A DNA stretch of 37,087 nt, taken from NCBI GenBank assembly GCA_964394445.1, contig CAYMXO010000013.1, positions 1 to 37,087 of the forward strand, in the 5' to 3' direction. The DNA is from Thiopseudomonas sp964394445. GTDB lineage: Bacteria > Pseudomonadota > Gammaproteobacteria > Pseudomonadales > Pseudomonadaceae. Shown here piece by piece: positions 14,251-21,665 of the stretch. The notes below the pieces were generated by a model, which was not told where the DNA came from, searched no databases, and saw only the letters and a program-made list of their open reading frames with translations. The stretch's first letter is position 1, and each line of letters begins with the position of its first letter. The translations under genes were made by a program, and so were the position numbers.

Positions 14251-16031
14251 GCCTTGTCTCCTTTGCCTTCTGCGCCATAGGCACGCACTCCCGGCGGCAA
14301 CATGGAAACATCCACATCCTGCCATTCCAGCCTGGCATCCGTACCGTCCTGGTAGTACACCAGACTGTGTTTGAGAAATTCATCATCATTGCGGGCCGTG
14401 CAGCCTTCATCCAGACGCTGGTGGGCGCCACGCGACTCGCGCCGCTGCAAGGCCCCCAGACAGGTGGCCTCGGCAATATCCAGCCCGTATCCCAGCTCAA
14501 GGAAATACAGCAGCTCGGTGTTGTACGCCTTGCTGGTGTCGGCCACGCCGGCATCGCGGTATTGCTCCTTCAGTTCGCGCAGCGTTTCCAGGGTTTGCTG
14601 CATGCCGCGCTCGGCACGGTAGATACCGCAGCCGTCCTCCATGGTTTTCAGCATCTTGCGCCTGATTTCCACCCAGTGGGTGCCGGCCCGGCGACCAGAG
14701 ATCTGTGCCAGCTTTTGCTGCCAGGCCCCGGCCTGCGCCTGCAACAAACCTGGCTCGGCATGCGCTGCAGTGCGGGCATGGGCTACCGCTTGCTCGCCAG
14801 CCAGCCGGCCAAACACCAGCAGCTCTGTCAGCGAATTGGAGCCCAGCCGGTTGGCACCATGCAAGCCGACTGAAGCACACTCACCGGCCGCGTACAGGCC
14901 CTTGATCCCGGTTTCACAGCGGGCATCGGTGGTGATGCCTCCCATGGTGTAATGCACCGCTGGCCGCACCGGAATCAGCTCTGTCACCGGATCCACATTG
15001 ACGTAGGCCTGCGCCAGCTCACGGATCAGTGGCAGGCGCTCGTTGATATGGGCTTCGCCAAGGTGGCGCAAATCCAGAAAACACACATCGCTGTCGTCGT
15101 GCAGGCCGGTACGGCCCTTTTGCTGCTCGTGCCAGAACGCCTGGGACAGCTTGTCCCTGGGACCCAGCTCCATGTATTTGTTTTCCGGCTGGCCCAGCGG
15201 GGTTTCCGGTCCAAGACCGTAGTCCTGCAGGTAACGGTAACCATCCTTGTTGATCAGGATGCCGCCTTCGCCCCGGGCTGCTTCGGTAATCAAAATGCCG
15301 GAGCCGGGCAGGCCGGTGGGGTGATACTGGACAAACTCCATGTCGCGCAGTGCTACACCATGACGGTAGGCCATGGCCATGCCGTCACCGGTGACAATGC
15401 CACCGTTGGTATTGAAGCGGAATAACCGGCCGGCACCGCCGGTCGCCAGAATCACCGCCCTGGCGCGCAGCAAATGCAGGGCGCCCGTGGCCACCTCCAG
15501 CGCCAGCACACCTGCAACGCGGCCGTCATCCACCAGCAGATCGAGAACAAAAAACTCGTCCAGCCGGGCAATTTCCTTATATTTGAGCGAAGTCTGAAAC
15601 AGGGTGTGCAGCATGTGGAAGCCGGTCTGATCAGCGGCAAACCAGGTTCGCTCAATCTTCATGCCACCAAAACGGCGCACCTGGATGCTGCCGTCTGCCT
15701 TGCGGCTCCAGGGGCAGCCCCAGTGCTCCATTTGCACCAGCTCCTGATAGGCATGACGCACAAAGTAGTCAACGACCCCTTGCTCGGCCAGCCAGTCGCT
15801 GCCCATTACGGTGTCTTCAAAGTGTGCCTGCAGGCTGTCGTGTTCCTGCGTCACTGCAGCGGCCCCGCCTTCTGCGGCTACCGTGTGCGAGCGCATGGGA
15901 TAGACCTTGGACACCAGACCGATGCGCAGCTCCGCATTATCGGCACGTGCCTGTTCGGCCGCGGCAATCGCCGCACGCAGCCCGGCACCACCGCCACCCA
16001 CTACCAACACATCAAAATCAGCCTGTTGCAT
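14247..16031 (-). CDS. frdA: Fumarate reductase flavoprotein subunit
   Basis: A 594-residue catalytic subunit that reduces fumarate to succinate at the cytoplasmic face. The dinucleotide fold is DVLVVGGGGAGLRAAI (residues 7-22). His49 in MRSHTVAAEGG is the site of covalent FAD attachment (His44 in E. coli). The active-site block HPTGLPGSGILITEAARGEG carries the expected His and Arg residues, and HYTMGGI and ANRLGSNSL are present. The E. coli protein has 602 residues. The start MQQADFDVLV has a perfect ggaggattc ribosome site and is preferred over upstream ATGs. Reversed activity as succinate dehydrogenase is possible, but the FrdC/FrdD type indicates quinol:fumarate reductase. Confidence 0.95.
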   Translation of the reverse strand: MQQADFDVLVVGGGGAGLRAAIAAAEQARADNAELRIGLVSKVYPMRSHTVAAEGGAAAVTQEHDSLQAHFEDTVMGSDWLAEQGVVDYFVRHAYQELVQMEHWGCPWSRKADGSIQVRRFGGMKIERTWFAADQTGFHMLHTLFQTSLKYKEIARLDEFFVLDLLVDDGRVAGVLALEVATGALHLLRARAVILATGGAGRLFRFNTNGGIVTGDGMAMAYRHGVALRDMEFVQYHPTGLPGSGILITEAARGEGGILINKDGYRYLQDYGLGPETPLGQPENKYMELGPRDKLSQAFWHEQQKGRTGLHDDSDVCFLDLRHLGEAHINERLPLIRELAQAYVNVDPVTELIPVRPAVHYTMGGITTDARCETGIKGLYAAGECASVGLHGANRLGSNSLTELLVFGRLAGEQAVAHARTAAHAEPGLLQAQAGAWQQKLAQISGRRAGTHWVEIRRKMLKTMEDGCGIYRAERGMQQTLETLRELKEQYRDAGVADTSKAYNTELLYFLELGYGLDIAEATCLGALQRRESRGAHQRLDEGCTARNDDEFLKHSLVYYQDGTDARLEWQDVDVSMLPPGVRAYGAEGKGDKA

Positions 16032-16113
16032 GAATCCTCCTGCATGAATTGACGCCGAGCGCATGGCCGCTGTACGCAACACCCTGTATACGCGCACAAA
16101 TGCAACCGATGCA

Positions 16114-16127
16114 GGCACCCGGGTGCC
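16114..16127. promoter_or_regulatory. Perfect 14-bp palindrome ggcacccgggtgcc upstream of frdA
   Basis: The palindrome lies between the ubiD stop and frdA. It extends with one mismatch to about 20 bp (16111-16130). No T run follows on the minus strand, so it is not a typical terminator of ubiD; an operator for an unknown regulator is possible. No Fnr/Dnr box is seen in this intergenic stretch (16032-16162). Confidence 0.4.
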
Positions 16128-16162
16128 CGCATATCGACGGTTTTCCTGGTAAAGTTTAGACT

Positions 16163-17629
16163 TTAGTCAATACCCAGTTCTTGCCACAACTCATCAATTC
16201 GCTGTTTTACGGCAGGATCCTGCTCAATGACACGGCCCCATTCGCGATCGGTTTCGCCTGGCCATTTGTGGGTTGCATCCATGCCCATCTTGCTGCCAAG
16301 GCCGGAGACGGGCGAGGCAAAATCCAGGTAATCAATGGGCGTGTTGTCGATCATCACGGTATCGCGGCTTGGGTCCATGCGCGTGGTGATGGCCCAGATC
16401 ACATCATTCCAGTCACGGGCGTTGATGTCGTCGTCGCAGACAATGACAAATTTGGTGTACATGAACTGGCGCAGGTAACTCCAGACACCCAGCATCACCC
16501 GCTTGGCATGCCCCGGGTACTGTTTCTTGATGGTTACCACCGCCATGCGGTAGGAGCAGCCTTCCGGCGGCAGGTAGAAATCGGTGATTTCCGGGAACTG
16601 CTTTTGCAGGATGGGTACAAACACCTCGTTCAGGGCCACACCCAGAATGGCCGGCTCATCCGGCGGGCGGCCGGTATAGGTGCTGTGGTAAATCGGGTTT
16701 TCCCGGTGGGTGATGCGCTCCACGGTAAACACCGGAAAGCTGTCCACCTCGTTGTAATAACCGGTATGGTCGCCATAGGGACCTTCATCGGCCATCTCGC
16801 CGGGGTAAATATGGCCTTCCAGAATGATTTCGGCCCGGGCCGGCACCTGCAGGTCACTGCCGATGGCCTTGACCAGCTCGGTACGTTTGCCACGCAAAAG
16901 GCCGGCAAAGGCATATTCGGACAATGTATCCGGCACCGGCGTCACGGCGCCCAGAATAGTTGCCGGGTCAGCACCCAGCGCTACCGCAACCGGGTAAGGC
17001 TGGCCGGGATATTTCAGGCACCAGTCACGGAAATCCAGCGCACCACCACGGTGGCTGAGCCAGCGCATGATGAGCTTGTTGCGGCCAATCACCTGCTGAC
17101 GGTAGATGCCCAGATTCTGTCTGGGCTTGTTCGGGCCACGGGTAATGGTCAGCCCCCAGGTAACCAGCGGCGCGACATCACCCGGCCAGCAGGTCTGGAT
17201 GGGCAATTTGCCTAAATCGACTTCATCGCCTTCAATAATGACGTCCTGACAAGGGCCGGTTTTTTTAACCTTGGGTGCCATCGACAGGACTTTGCGGAAC
17301 ATCGGCAGCTTGTCCCAGGCATCCTTGACGCCCCGGGGTGGTTCCGGCTCTTTCAACTGAGCCAGCAGCTTGCCGATTTCACGCAATTCGTCGGTGCTGT
17401 CGGCACCCATGCCAAGCGCCACGCGCTCAGGTGTACCAAACAGATTGCCCAGCACCGGCATGTCATGCCCGGCCGGGGTTTCAAAGAGCAGGGCAGGACC
17501 ACCCTTGCGTAGCGTACGGTCGCAGATTTCGGTCATTTCCAGTACCGGCGAGACCGGCACCTTGATGCGCTTCAGGTCACCGCGCTCTTCAAGCGCCTGG
17601 ATAAACTCGCGCAAATCCGCGTACTGCAT
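16163..17629 (-). CDS. ubiD: 4-hydroxy-3-polyprenylbenzoate decarboxylase
   Basis: A 488-residue cytoplasmic enzyme (E. coli 497) that decarboxylates the ubiquinone precursor using prenylated FMN made by UbiX. The start MQYADLREFIQALEERGDLK matches the family, so the longer upstream frame is discarded; it lies 11 bp after rho. Recognisable blocks are KTGPCQDVIIEGDEVDLGKLP, IYRQQVIGRNKLIMRW, the metal- and flavin-binding E-x2-YP-GE-ADEGPYGDHTGYY region (about residues 275-300), and MGMDATHKWPGE near the end. Its presence shows that this organism makes ubiquinone by the usual route, which matters for the neighbouring fumarate reductase. Confidence 0.96.
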   Translation of the reverse strand: MQYADLREFIQALEERGDLKRIKVPVSPVLEMTEICDRTLRKGGPALLFETPAGHDMPVLGNLFGTPERVALGMGADSTDELREIGKLLAQLKEPEPPRGVKDAWDKLPMFRKVLSMAPKVKKTGPCQDVIIEGDEVDLGKLPIQTCWPGDVAPLVTWGLTITRGPNKPRQNLGIYRQQVIGRNKLIMRWLSHRGGALDFRDWCLKYPGQPYPVAVALGADPATILGAVTPVPDTLSEYAFAGLLRGKRTELVKAIGSDLQVPARAEIILEGHIYPGEMADEGPYGDHTGYYNEVDSFPVFTVERITHRENPIYHSTYTGRPPDEPAILGVALNEVFVPILQKQFPEITDFYLPPEGCSYRMAVVTIKKQYPGHAKRVMLGVWSYLRQFMYTKFVIVCDDDINARDWNDVIWAITTRMDPSRDTVMIDNTPIDYLDFASPVSGLGSKMGMDATHKWPGETDREWGRVIEQDPAVKQRIDELWQELGID

Positions 17630-17640
17630 GGGTTGTATCC

Positions 17641-18903
17641 TTACTTGCTGCGGCGCATGGCCATGAAGAACTCTTCGTTGGTCTTGGTATCCTTGAGCTT
17701 GTCGAGCAGGAACTCGGTTGCGGCAGTTTCGTCCATGGAATGCAGCAATTTGCGCAGAATCCACATGCGCTGCAGCTCTTCTTCGGTGGTGAGCAGCTCT
17801 TCGCGACGGGTACCGGACTTGGTGATGTTGATCGCAGGGAACACGCGCTTCTCGGCCATGCGGCGGTCGAGGATCAGCTCCATGTTGCCGGTGCCCTTGA
17901 ACTCCTCGTAGATCACCTCGTCCATTTTGGAACCGGTTTCCACCAGGGCCGTGGCAATGATGGTCAGCGAACCCCCTTCTTCAATATTCCGTGCAGCTCC
18001 GAAGAATCGCTTGGGCTTTTCCAGGGCATGGGCATCCACACCACCGGTCAGCACCTTGCCGGAGCTGGGGATAACGGTGTTGTATGCGCGGGCCAGACGG
18101 GTAATGGAGTCCAGCAGAATCACCACGTCTTTCTTGTGCTCGACCAGGCGCTTGGCTTTTTCGATCACCATTTCCGCTACCTGTACGTGACGCACCGGCG
18201 GCTCGTCAAAGGTCGAGGCAACCACTTCACCGCGCACGGTACGCTGCATTTCGGTGACTTCTTCCGGACGCTCATCAATCAGCAGCACGATCAGGTGACA
18301 TTCAGGGTTATTGCGCGTGATGTTGGCAGCAATATTCTGCAACATCAGGGTTTTACCCGCCTTCGGCGGCGCCACAATCAGGCCACGCTGACCCTTGCCG
18401 ATTGGCGAGGCCAGGTCAATGGTACGACCCGTCAGGTCTTCGGTCGAGCCATTACCGGCTTCCATCACCAGGCGCTGGGTAGGGAAGAGCGGCGTCAGGT
18501 TTTCGAACAAAATCTTGGTTTTTGCGTTTTCCGGCCGGTCAAAGTTGATGGAATCAACCTTGAGCAGGGCAAAGTAACGCTCACCTTCCTTGGGTGGGCG
18601 AATCTTGCCGAAAATGGTGTCTCCGGTGCGCAAATTGAAACGGCGGATCTGACTGGGCGATACATAGATGTCATCCGGCCCGGCAAGGTAAGAAGCACCA
18701 GCTGCACGCAAAAATCCGAAGCCGTCCTGGAGGATTTCCAGCACACCATCGCCGGAAATTTCTTCGCCGCTTTTTGCATGGCGTTTTAGCAAGGCAAAGA
18801 TAATGTCCTGCTTGCGCGAACGGGCCATGTTGTCCAGGCCCATGGCAGCAGCCATATCCAGTAATTCAGTTACGGGCTTTTGTTTTAATTCGGTCAAGTT
18901 CAT
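17641..18903 (-). CDS. rho: Transcription termination factor Rho
   Basis: A 420-residue hexameric RNA helicase. The N-terminal helical part begins MNLTELKQKPVTELLDMA, then the RNA-binding cold-shock-like domain (GDGVLEILQDGFGFLRAA, about residues 51-68), then the ATPase with Walker A APPKAGKT (about 175-182), Walker B-like VVILLDSITRLARAYN and the R-loop region. Length equals that of other gammaproteobacterial Rho proteins (419-420). The bases before the ATG are pyrimidine-rich (ctccttccttccct) and show no Shine-Dalgarno sequence. It is followed by ubiD 11 bp away and lies downstream of trxA, an order shared with E. coli (trxA-rho) and Pseudomonas. Confidence 0.98.
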   Translation of the reverse strand: MNLTELKQKPVTELLDMAAAMGLDNMARSRKQDIIFALLKRHAKSGEEISGDGVLEILQDGFGFLRAAGASYLAGPDDIYVSPSQIRRFNLRTGDTIFGKIRPPKEGERYFALLKVDSINFDRPENAKTKILFENLTPLFPTQRLVMEAGNGSTEDLTGRTIDLASPIGKGQRGLIVAPPKAGKTLMLQNIAANITRNNPECHLIVLLIDERPEEVTEMQRTVRGEVVASTFDEPPVRHVQVAEMVIEKAKRLVEHKKDVVILLDSITRLARAYNTVIPSSGKVLTGGVDAHALEKPKRFFGAARNIEEGGSLTIIATALVETGSKMDEVIYEEFKGTGNMELILDRRMAEKRVFPAINITKSGTRREELLTTEEELQRMWILRKLLHSMDETAATEFLLDKLKDTKTNEEFFMAMRRSK

Positions 18904-19123
18904 AGGGAAGGAAGGAGTCTAGTGTTCAGAAAGGAAGCGGCCGGATTGGCTGGCTTACCATAAGAATAGCTGTTCGGATGGATCCAATACGGAACGGGGA
19001 GGGGTATTGGCCGGGAAATGTAACGGCTTGCGCGTTACGACTCGTGAATCTACCACCAGTTGCTGTCTGCGTCCAGCTCTGGCGACTGCCAGACGGGAGA
19101 TTGTGCGCTACTTCTTGATTAGT
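18904..19123 (-). promoter_or_regulatory. rho leader and promoter region
   Basis: About 220 bp between trxA's hairpin and rho. On the minus strand it is C/T-rich near the gene and carries no small coding frame that I trust. Rho is known to repress itself by early termination in its leader in enterobacteria; this long leader would allow it here, but no motif proves it. Confidence 0.45.
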
Positions 19124-19160
19124 ATTGCCCGGCATGCTGTGCAGCAGCTAGCCGGGCAAT
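19124..19160 (-). terminator. Hairpin after trxA, possible terminator
   Basis: A perfect 10-bp stem, attgcccggc / gccgggcaat, at 19124-19133 and 19151-19160 lies 8 bp beyond the trxA stop. The loop of 17 bases can itself pair (gctg/cagc). No T run follows on the minus strand, so it may be a weak or Rho-aided terminator or an mRNA 3'-end stabiliser. Confidence 0.5.
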
Positions 19161-19167
19161 GCCTGGA

Positions 19168-19494
19168 TTAAAGATGGCTGTCAATAAATGCTGCCAGCTG
19201 GCTCTTGGACAGGGCGCCGACCTTGGTGGCCTCGACGTTGCCATTTTTGAACAGCATCAGCGTTGGAATGCCGCGAACGGCATACTTGGGCGGAGTTTCC
19301 TTGTTGTCATCGATGTTCAGCTTGCAAATCTTGATCTTGCCAGCGTATTCCTGGGCGATTTCTTCCAGTACCGGGGCAATCATCTTGCACGGACCACACC
19401 ACTCGGCCCAGTAATCGACCAGGACCGGGCCCTCAGCCTGCAGGACATCGCGCTCAAAACCTGCGTCAGTAATATTGCTGATATGTTCGCTCAT
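19168..19494 (-). CDS. trxA: Thioredoxin 1
   Basis: A 108-residue cytoplasmic disulfide reductase, reduced by thioredoxin reductase. The active site is WAEWCGPCKMIAPVL (Cys33 and Cys36), with the cis-proline block YAVRGIPTLMLFKNG and the buried Asp in VLVDYWAEW. The start at MSEHISNITDAGFE has a ggag ribosome site nine bases upstream, so the longer frame is excluded. It lies upstream of rho in the same direction, and divergent from ppx. Confidence 0.97.
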   Translation of the reverse strand: MSEHISNITDAGFERDVLQAEGPVLVDYWAEWCGPCKMIAPVLEEIAQEYAGKIKICKLNIDDNKETPPKYAVRGIPTLMLFKNGNVEATKVGALSKSQLAAFIDSHL

Positions 19495-19692
19495 GAAAGA
19501 CTCCGCTATAAATAATGTAAACTGATTCAGATGGCATGTATCATAGCTCGACTTTAGTGGTAGTGAAAGCCGGCCACTCAATTTCCGGTTGACCGGAAGC
19601 TGCATGCCGCTCGTTCAGCTCTTTGCCGATTGTCATGATTTGCCCTGTCGTTTCATGGCAGGATAGACCAGTGCCAATCCGGAAAACAGTCC

Positions 19693-21192
19693 ATGCCACA
19701 GCAAAAAAACTTCCCCCTCATTGCAGCCATCGATCTGGGCTCCAACAGTTTCCACATGGTACTGGCCAAAACCGACCAGCAGGACATACGCATCCTGGAC
19801 CGTATGGGCGAAAAAGTGCAACTGGCTGCCGGACTGGACGAGAAGCTGCACTTACAGGAAGATGCCATGCAGCGCGGCCTGGACTGCCTGCGTCGCTTTG
19901 CCCAACGTATTGGCGATTTACCCCCGGGCAGTGTCCGGGTGGTTGGCACCAGCACTCTGCGGGTCGCGCTCAACCGCCGCGAGTTTATTGAGCAGGCAGA
20001 AGCCATTCTGGGACACGACATTGACGTTATCTCCGGCCGCGAAGAAGCCCGCCTGATTTACCTTGGAGTATCGCAAACCCTGCCGGACAGTTCCGGCCCG
20101 CGCCTGGTGGTGGATATCGGTGGCGGCAGTACCGAGTTCATCATCGGTCAGGACTTCGAATCAAAGTATCGCGCCAGCCTGCAAATGGGCTGTGTCAGCT
20201 ACGGCCAGCGGTTTTTTGCTGACAACAAAATCACGCGTGACAATTACAACAGGGCTTATACCGCGGCCCGTCTCGAGATGATGGAAAGCGAGCAGAGCCT
20301 GCGCCGGCTAGGCTGGCAGGAAAGTGTGGGCGCATCCGGCACTCTGCGCTCGGTTGCCCAGGCCTGCCAATGCGCAGGTATCGGCCAGGGTGAAATCAAC
20401 CGTGCCGGCATCGTCCACCTCAAGCAACAATTGCTGCAACTGGAGCACATCGATCAAATTGACTTCCCGGGAGTCAAACCGGAGCGCCGTTCGATTTTCC
20501 CAGCCGGTCTTGCCATCGTCGAAGCCATCTTTGATGCACTGGGGCTTGAGCAGATCTCCCAGGCCGACGGCGCTCTGCGCGAAGGCGCTTTATATGACCT
20601 GCTAGGCCGCCACCAGCATGAAGATGTGCGCGAGCGTGCCATTTCATCGTTGATGACGCGCTATCACGTTGATATCACCCATGCTCAGCGCGTTGAACAC
20701 AAGGCGCTGGAGCTACTGGAGCAAGTCGCGCCCGACTGGGACCTTGGTGAAGAATGGCATGGCGAACTGTTGAGCTGGGCTGCCCGTGTGCACGAAGTCG
20801 GCCTGGATATCGCCCACTATCATTTTCACAAGCATGGCGCCTATCTGGTCGAGCATTCCGATCTGGCCGGCTTTTCACGCCAGGAGCAGCAAATGATAGC
20901 CTTGCTGGTACGTGGACACAGACGCAACATTCCGGCAGGTCTTTTCCAGGAGTTTGGCCAGGATGCCACTCCATTGTTACGCTTGTGTCTGGTGTTGCGC
21001 CTGGCGATCCTGCTGCACCGTGTACGCAGCACCGAGCACTGCATGCCAGATCTGCAACTACGGGCATCCGGCACCAGACTCGGGGTTCGCTTTCCCGACC
21101 AGTGGCTGGAAAATAACCCGCTGGCTGCTGCTGATCTGGCCAAAGAAGCGCAGTGGCTTGAGCGGGTCAATCACCAGCTGGAGTTTGCCTGA
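19693..21192 (+). CDS. ppx: Exopolyphosphatase
   Basis: A 499-residue enzyme that removes phosphate from the ends of polyphosphate chains. The ASKHA-fold motifs are present: AAIDLGSNSFHMVLAKTD near the N-terminus and LVVDIGGGSTEFIIGQDF (about residues 137-154). Ppx/GppA family blocks SGREEARLIYLGV and GASGTLRS follow. The C-terminal third is the HD-like helical domain (HEVGLDIAHYHFHKHGAYL). Length and layout fit Ppx (E. coli 513) and not the shorter Ppx1 types. It is usually a neighbour of ppk in Pseudomonas, but here a DUF3301 gene and dnaA follow. Its last 26 bases overlap the converging DUF3301 gene. Confidence 0.95.
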   Translation: MPQQKNFPLIAAIDLGSNSFHMVLAKTDQQDIRILDRMGEKVQLAAGLDEKLHLQEDAMQRGLDCLRRFAQRIGDLPPGSVRVVGTSTLRVALNRREFIEQAEAILGHDIDVISGREEARLIYLGVSQTLPDSSGPRLVVDIGGGSTEFIIGQDFESKYRASLQMGCVSYGQRFFADNKITRDNYNRAYTAARLEMMESEQSLRRLGWQESVGASGTLRSVAQACQCAGIGQGEINRAGIVHLKQQLLQLEHIDQIDFPGVKPERRSIFPAGLAIVEAIFDALGLEQISQADGALREGALYDLLGRHQHEDVRERAISSLMTRYHVDITHAQRVEHKALELLEQVAPDWDLGEEWHGELLSWAARVHEVGLDIAHYHFHKHGAYLVEHSDLAGFSRQEQQMIALLVRGHRRNIPAGLFQEFGQDATPLLRLCLVLRLAILLHRVRSTEHCMPDLQLRASGTRLGVRFPDQWLENNPLAAADLAKEAQWLERVNHQLEFA

Positions 21193-21535
21193 AGACAGCC
21201 GAAGCTTCTTCCTGGCCAGCATCAAGCATGGGGTAGGGCGGCAACTCCAGCCGTAGCAGGCGTCGTCCGGCCATGGCTAACCAGCCACTGTGCCGGTCCA
21301 CACCTGTTACGCTAAACTCAAACCTGTAGCGGCGCACCAACCTTTTGCGTCCATTGGCATCGGCCAGCAGGTTCCAGCCAGCAAACGCAACATGTGCATC
21401 CAGCAACTGCAGCTGTTCGGCACGGCAGCGGGCCTGGGCATGTCTTAACGCCAGCTCCCGCACACCACGTCCCCGCCAGAACCAGCCCAGTATGGCGAGC
21501 AGCACCAGACCGGCAGCCAGCTGTTGCAAACTCAT
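21167..21535 (-). CDS. DUF3301 domain protein
   Basis: A 122-residue protein. The start MSLQQLAAGLVLLAILGWFW begins with one membrane anchor (residues about 4-20), then the basic WRGRGVRELAL turn and a soluble part: CRAEQLQLLDAHVAFAGW, then RLVRRYRFEFSVTGVDRHSGWL, the conserved core of DUF3301. A methionine four codons earlier (21547) is the alternative start; neither has a strong ribosome site. Function is unknown. It converges on ppx and overlaps it by 26 bp, and is divergent from dnaA, sharing an intergenic region of about 130 bp. Confidence 0.8.
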   Translation of the reverse strand: MSLQQLAAGLVLLAILGWFWRGRGVRELALRHAQARCRAEQLQLLDAHVAFAGWNLLADANGRKRLVRRYRFEFSVTGVDRHSGWLAMAGRRLLRLELPPYPMLDAGQEEASAVFRQTPAGD

Positions 21536-21600
21536 ATTGATTTCCATTGCCAATAGCACTCTCCGGCAGTCTGACATCTGCCAACACAACCCGGGTTGCA

Positions 21601-21631
21601 TGTGGATAACTCACTGCAGCACGGCTACAAT
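21601..21631 (+). promoter_or_regulatory. dnaA promoter with an overlapping DnaA box
   Basis: TGTGGATAA at 21601-21609 is a perfect DnaA box (TTATCCACA on the other strand). A -10 hexamer TACAAT lies at 21626-21631, and the -35 position 17 bp upstream (TGGATA, 21603-21608) falls within the box. This arrangement fits repression of dnaA by its own product. No other DnaA box is visible nearby. Confidence 0.75.
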
Positions 21632-21665
21632 AGTAAACTTTTGATCCATCTTTCGGGAGATGTCC

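Noticed and set aside
16181..18789. Long open frames opposite ubiD and rho (344 and 349 residues)
   Set aside because: Antisense shadows of two highly conserved genes.
19630..19665. Pho-box-like ttgtcat...ctgtcgt upstream of ppx
   Set aside because: The two half-sites are 15 bp apart instead of the 11-bp repeat expected for PhoB.
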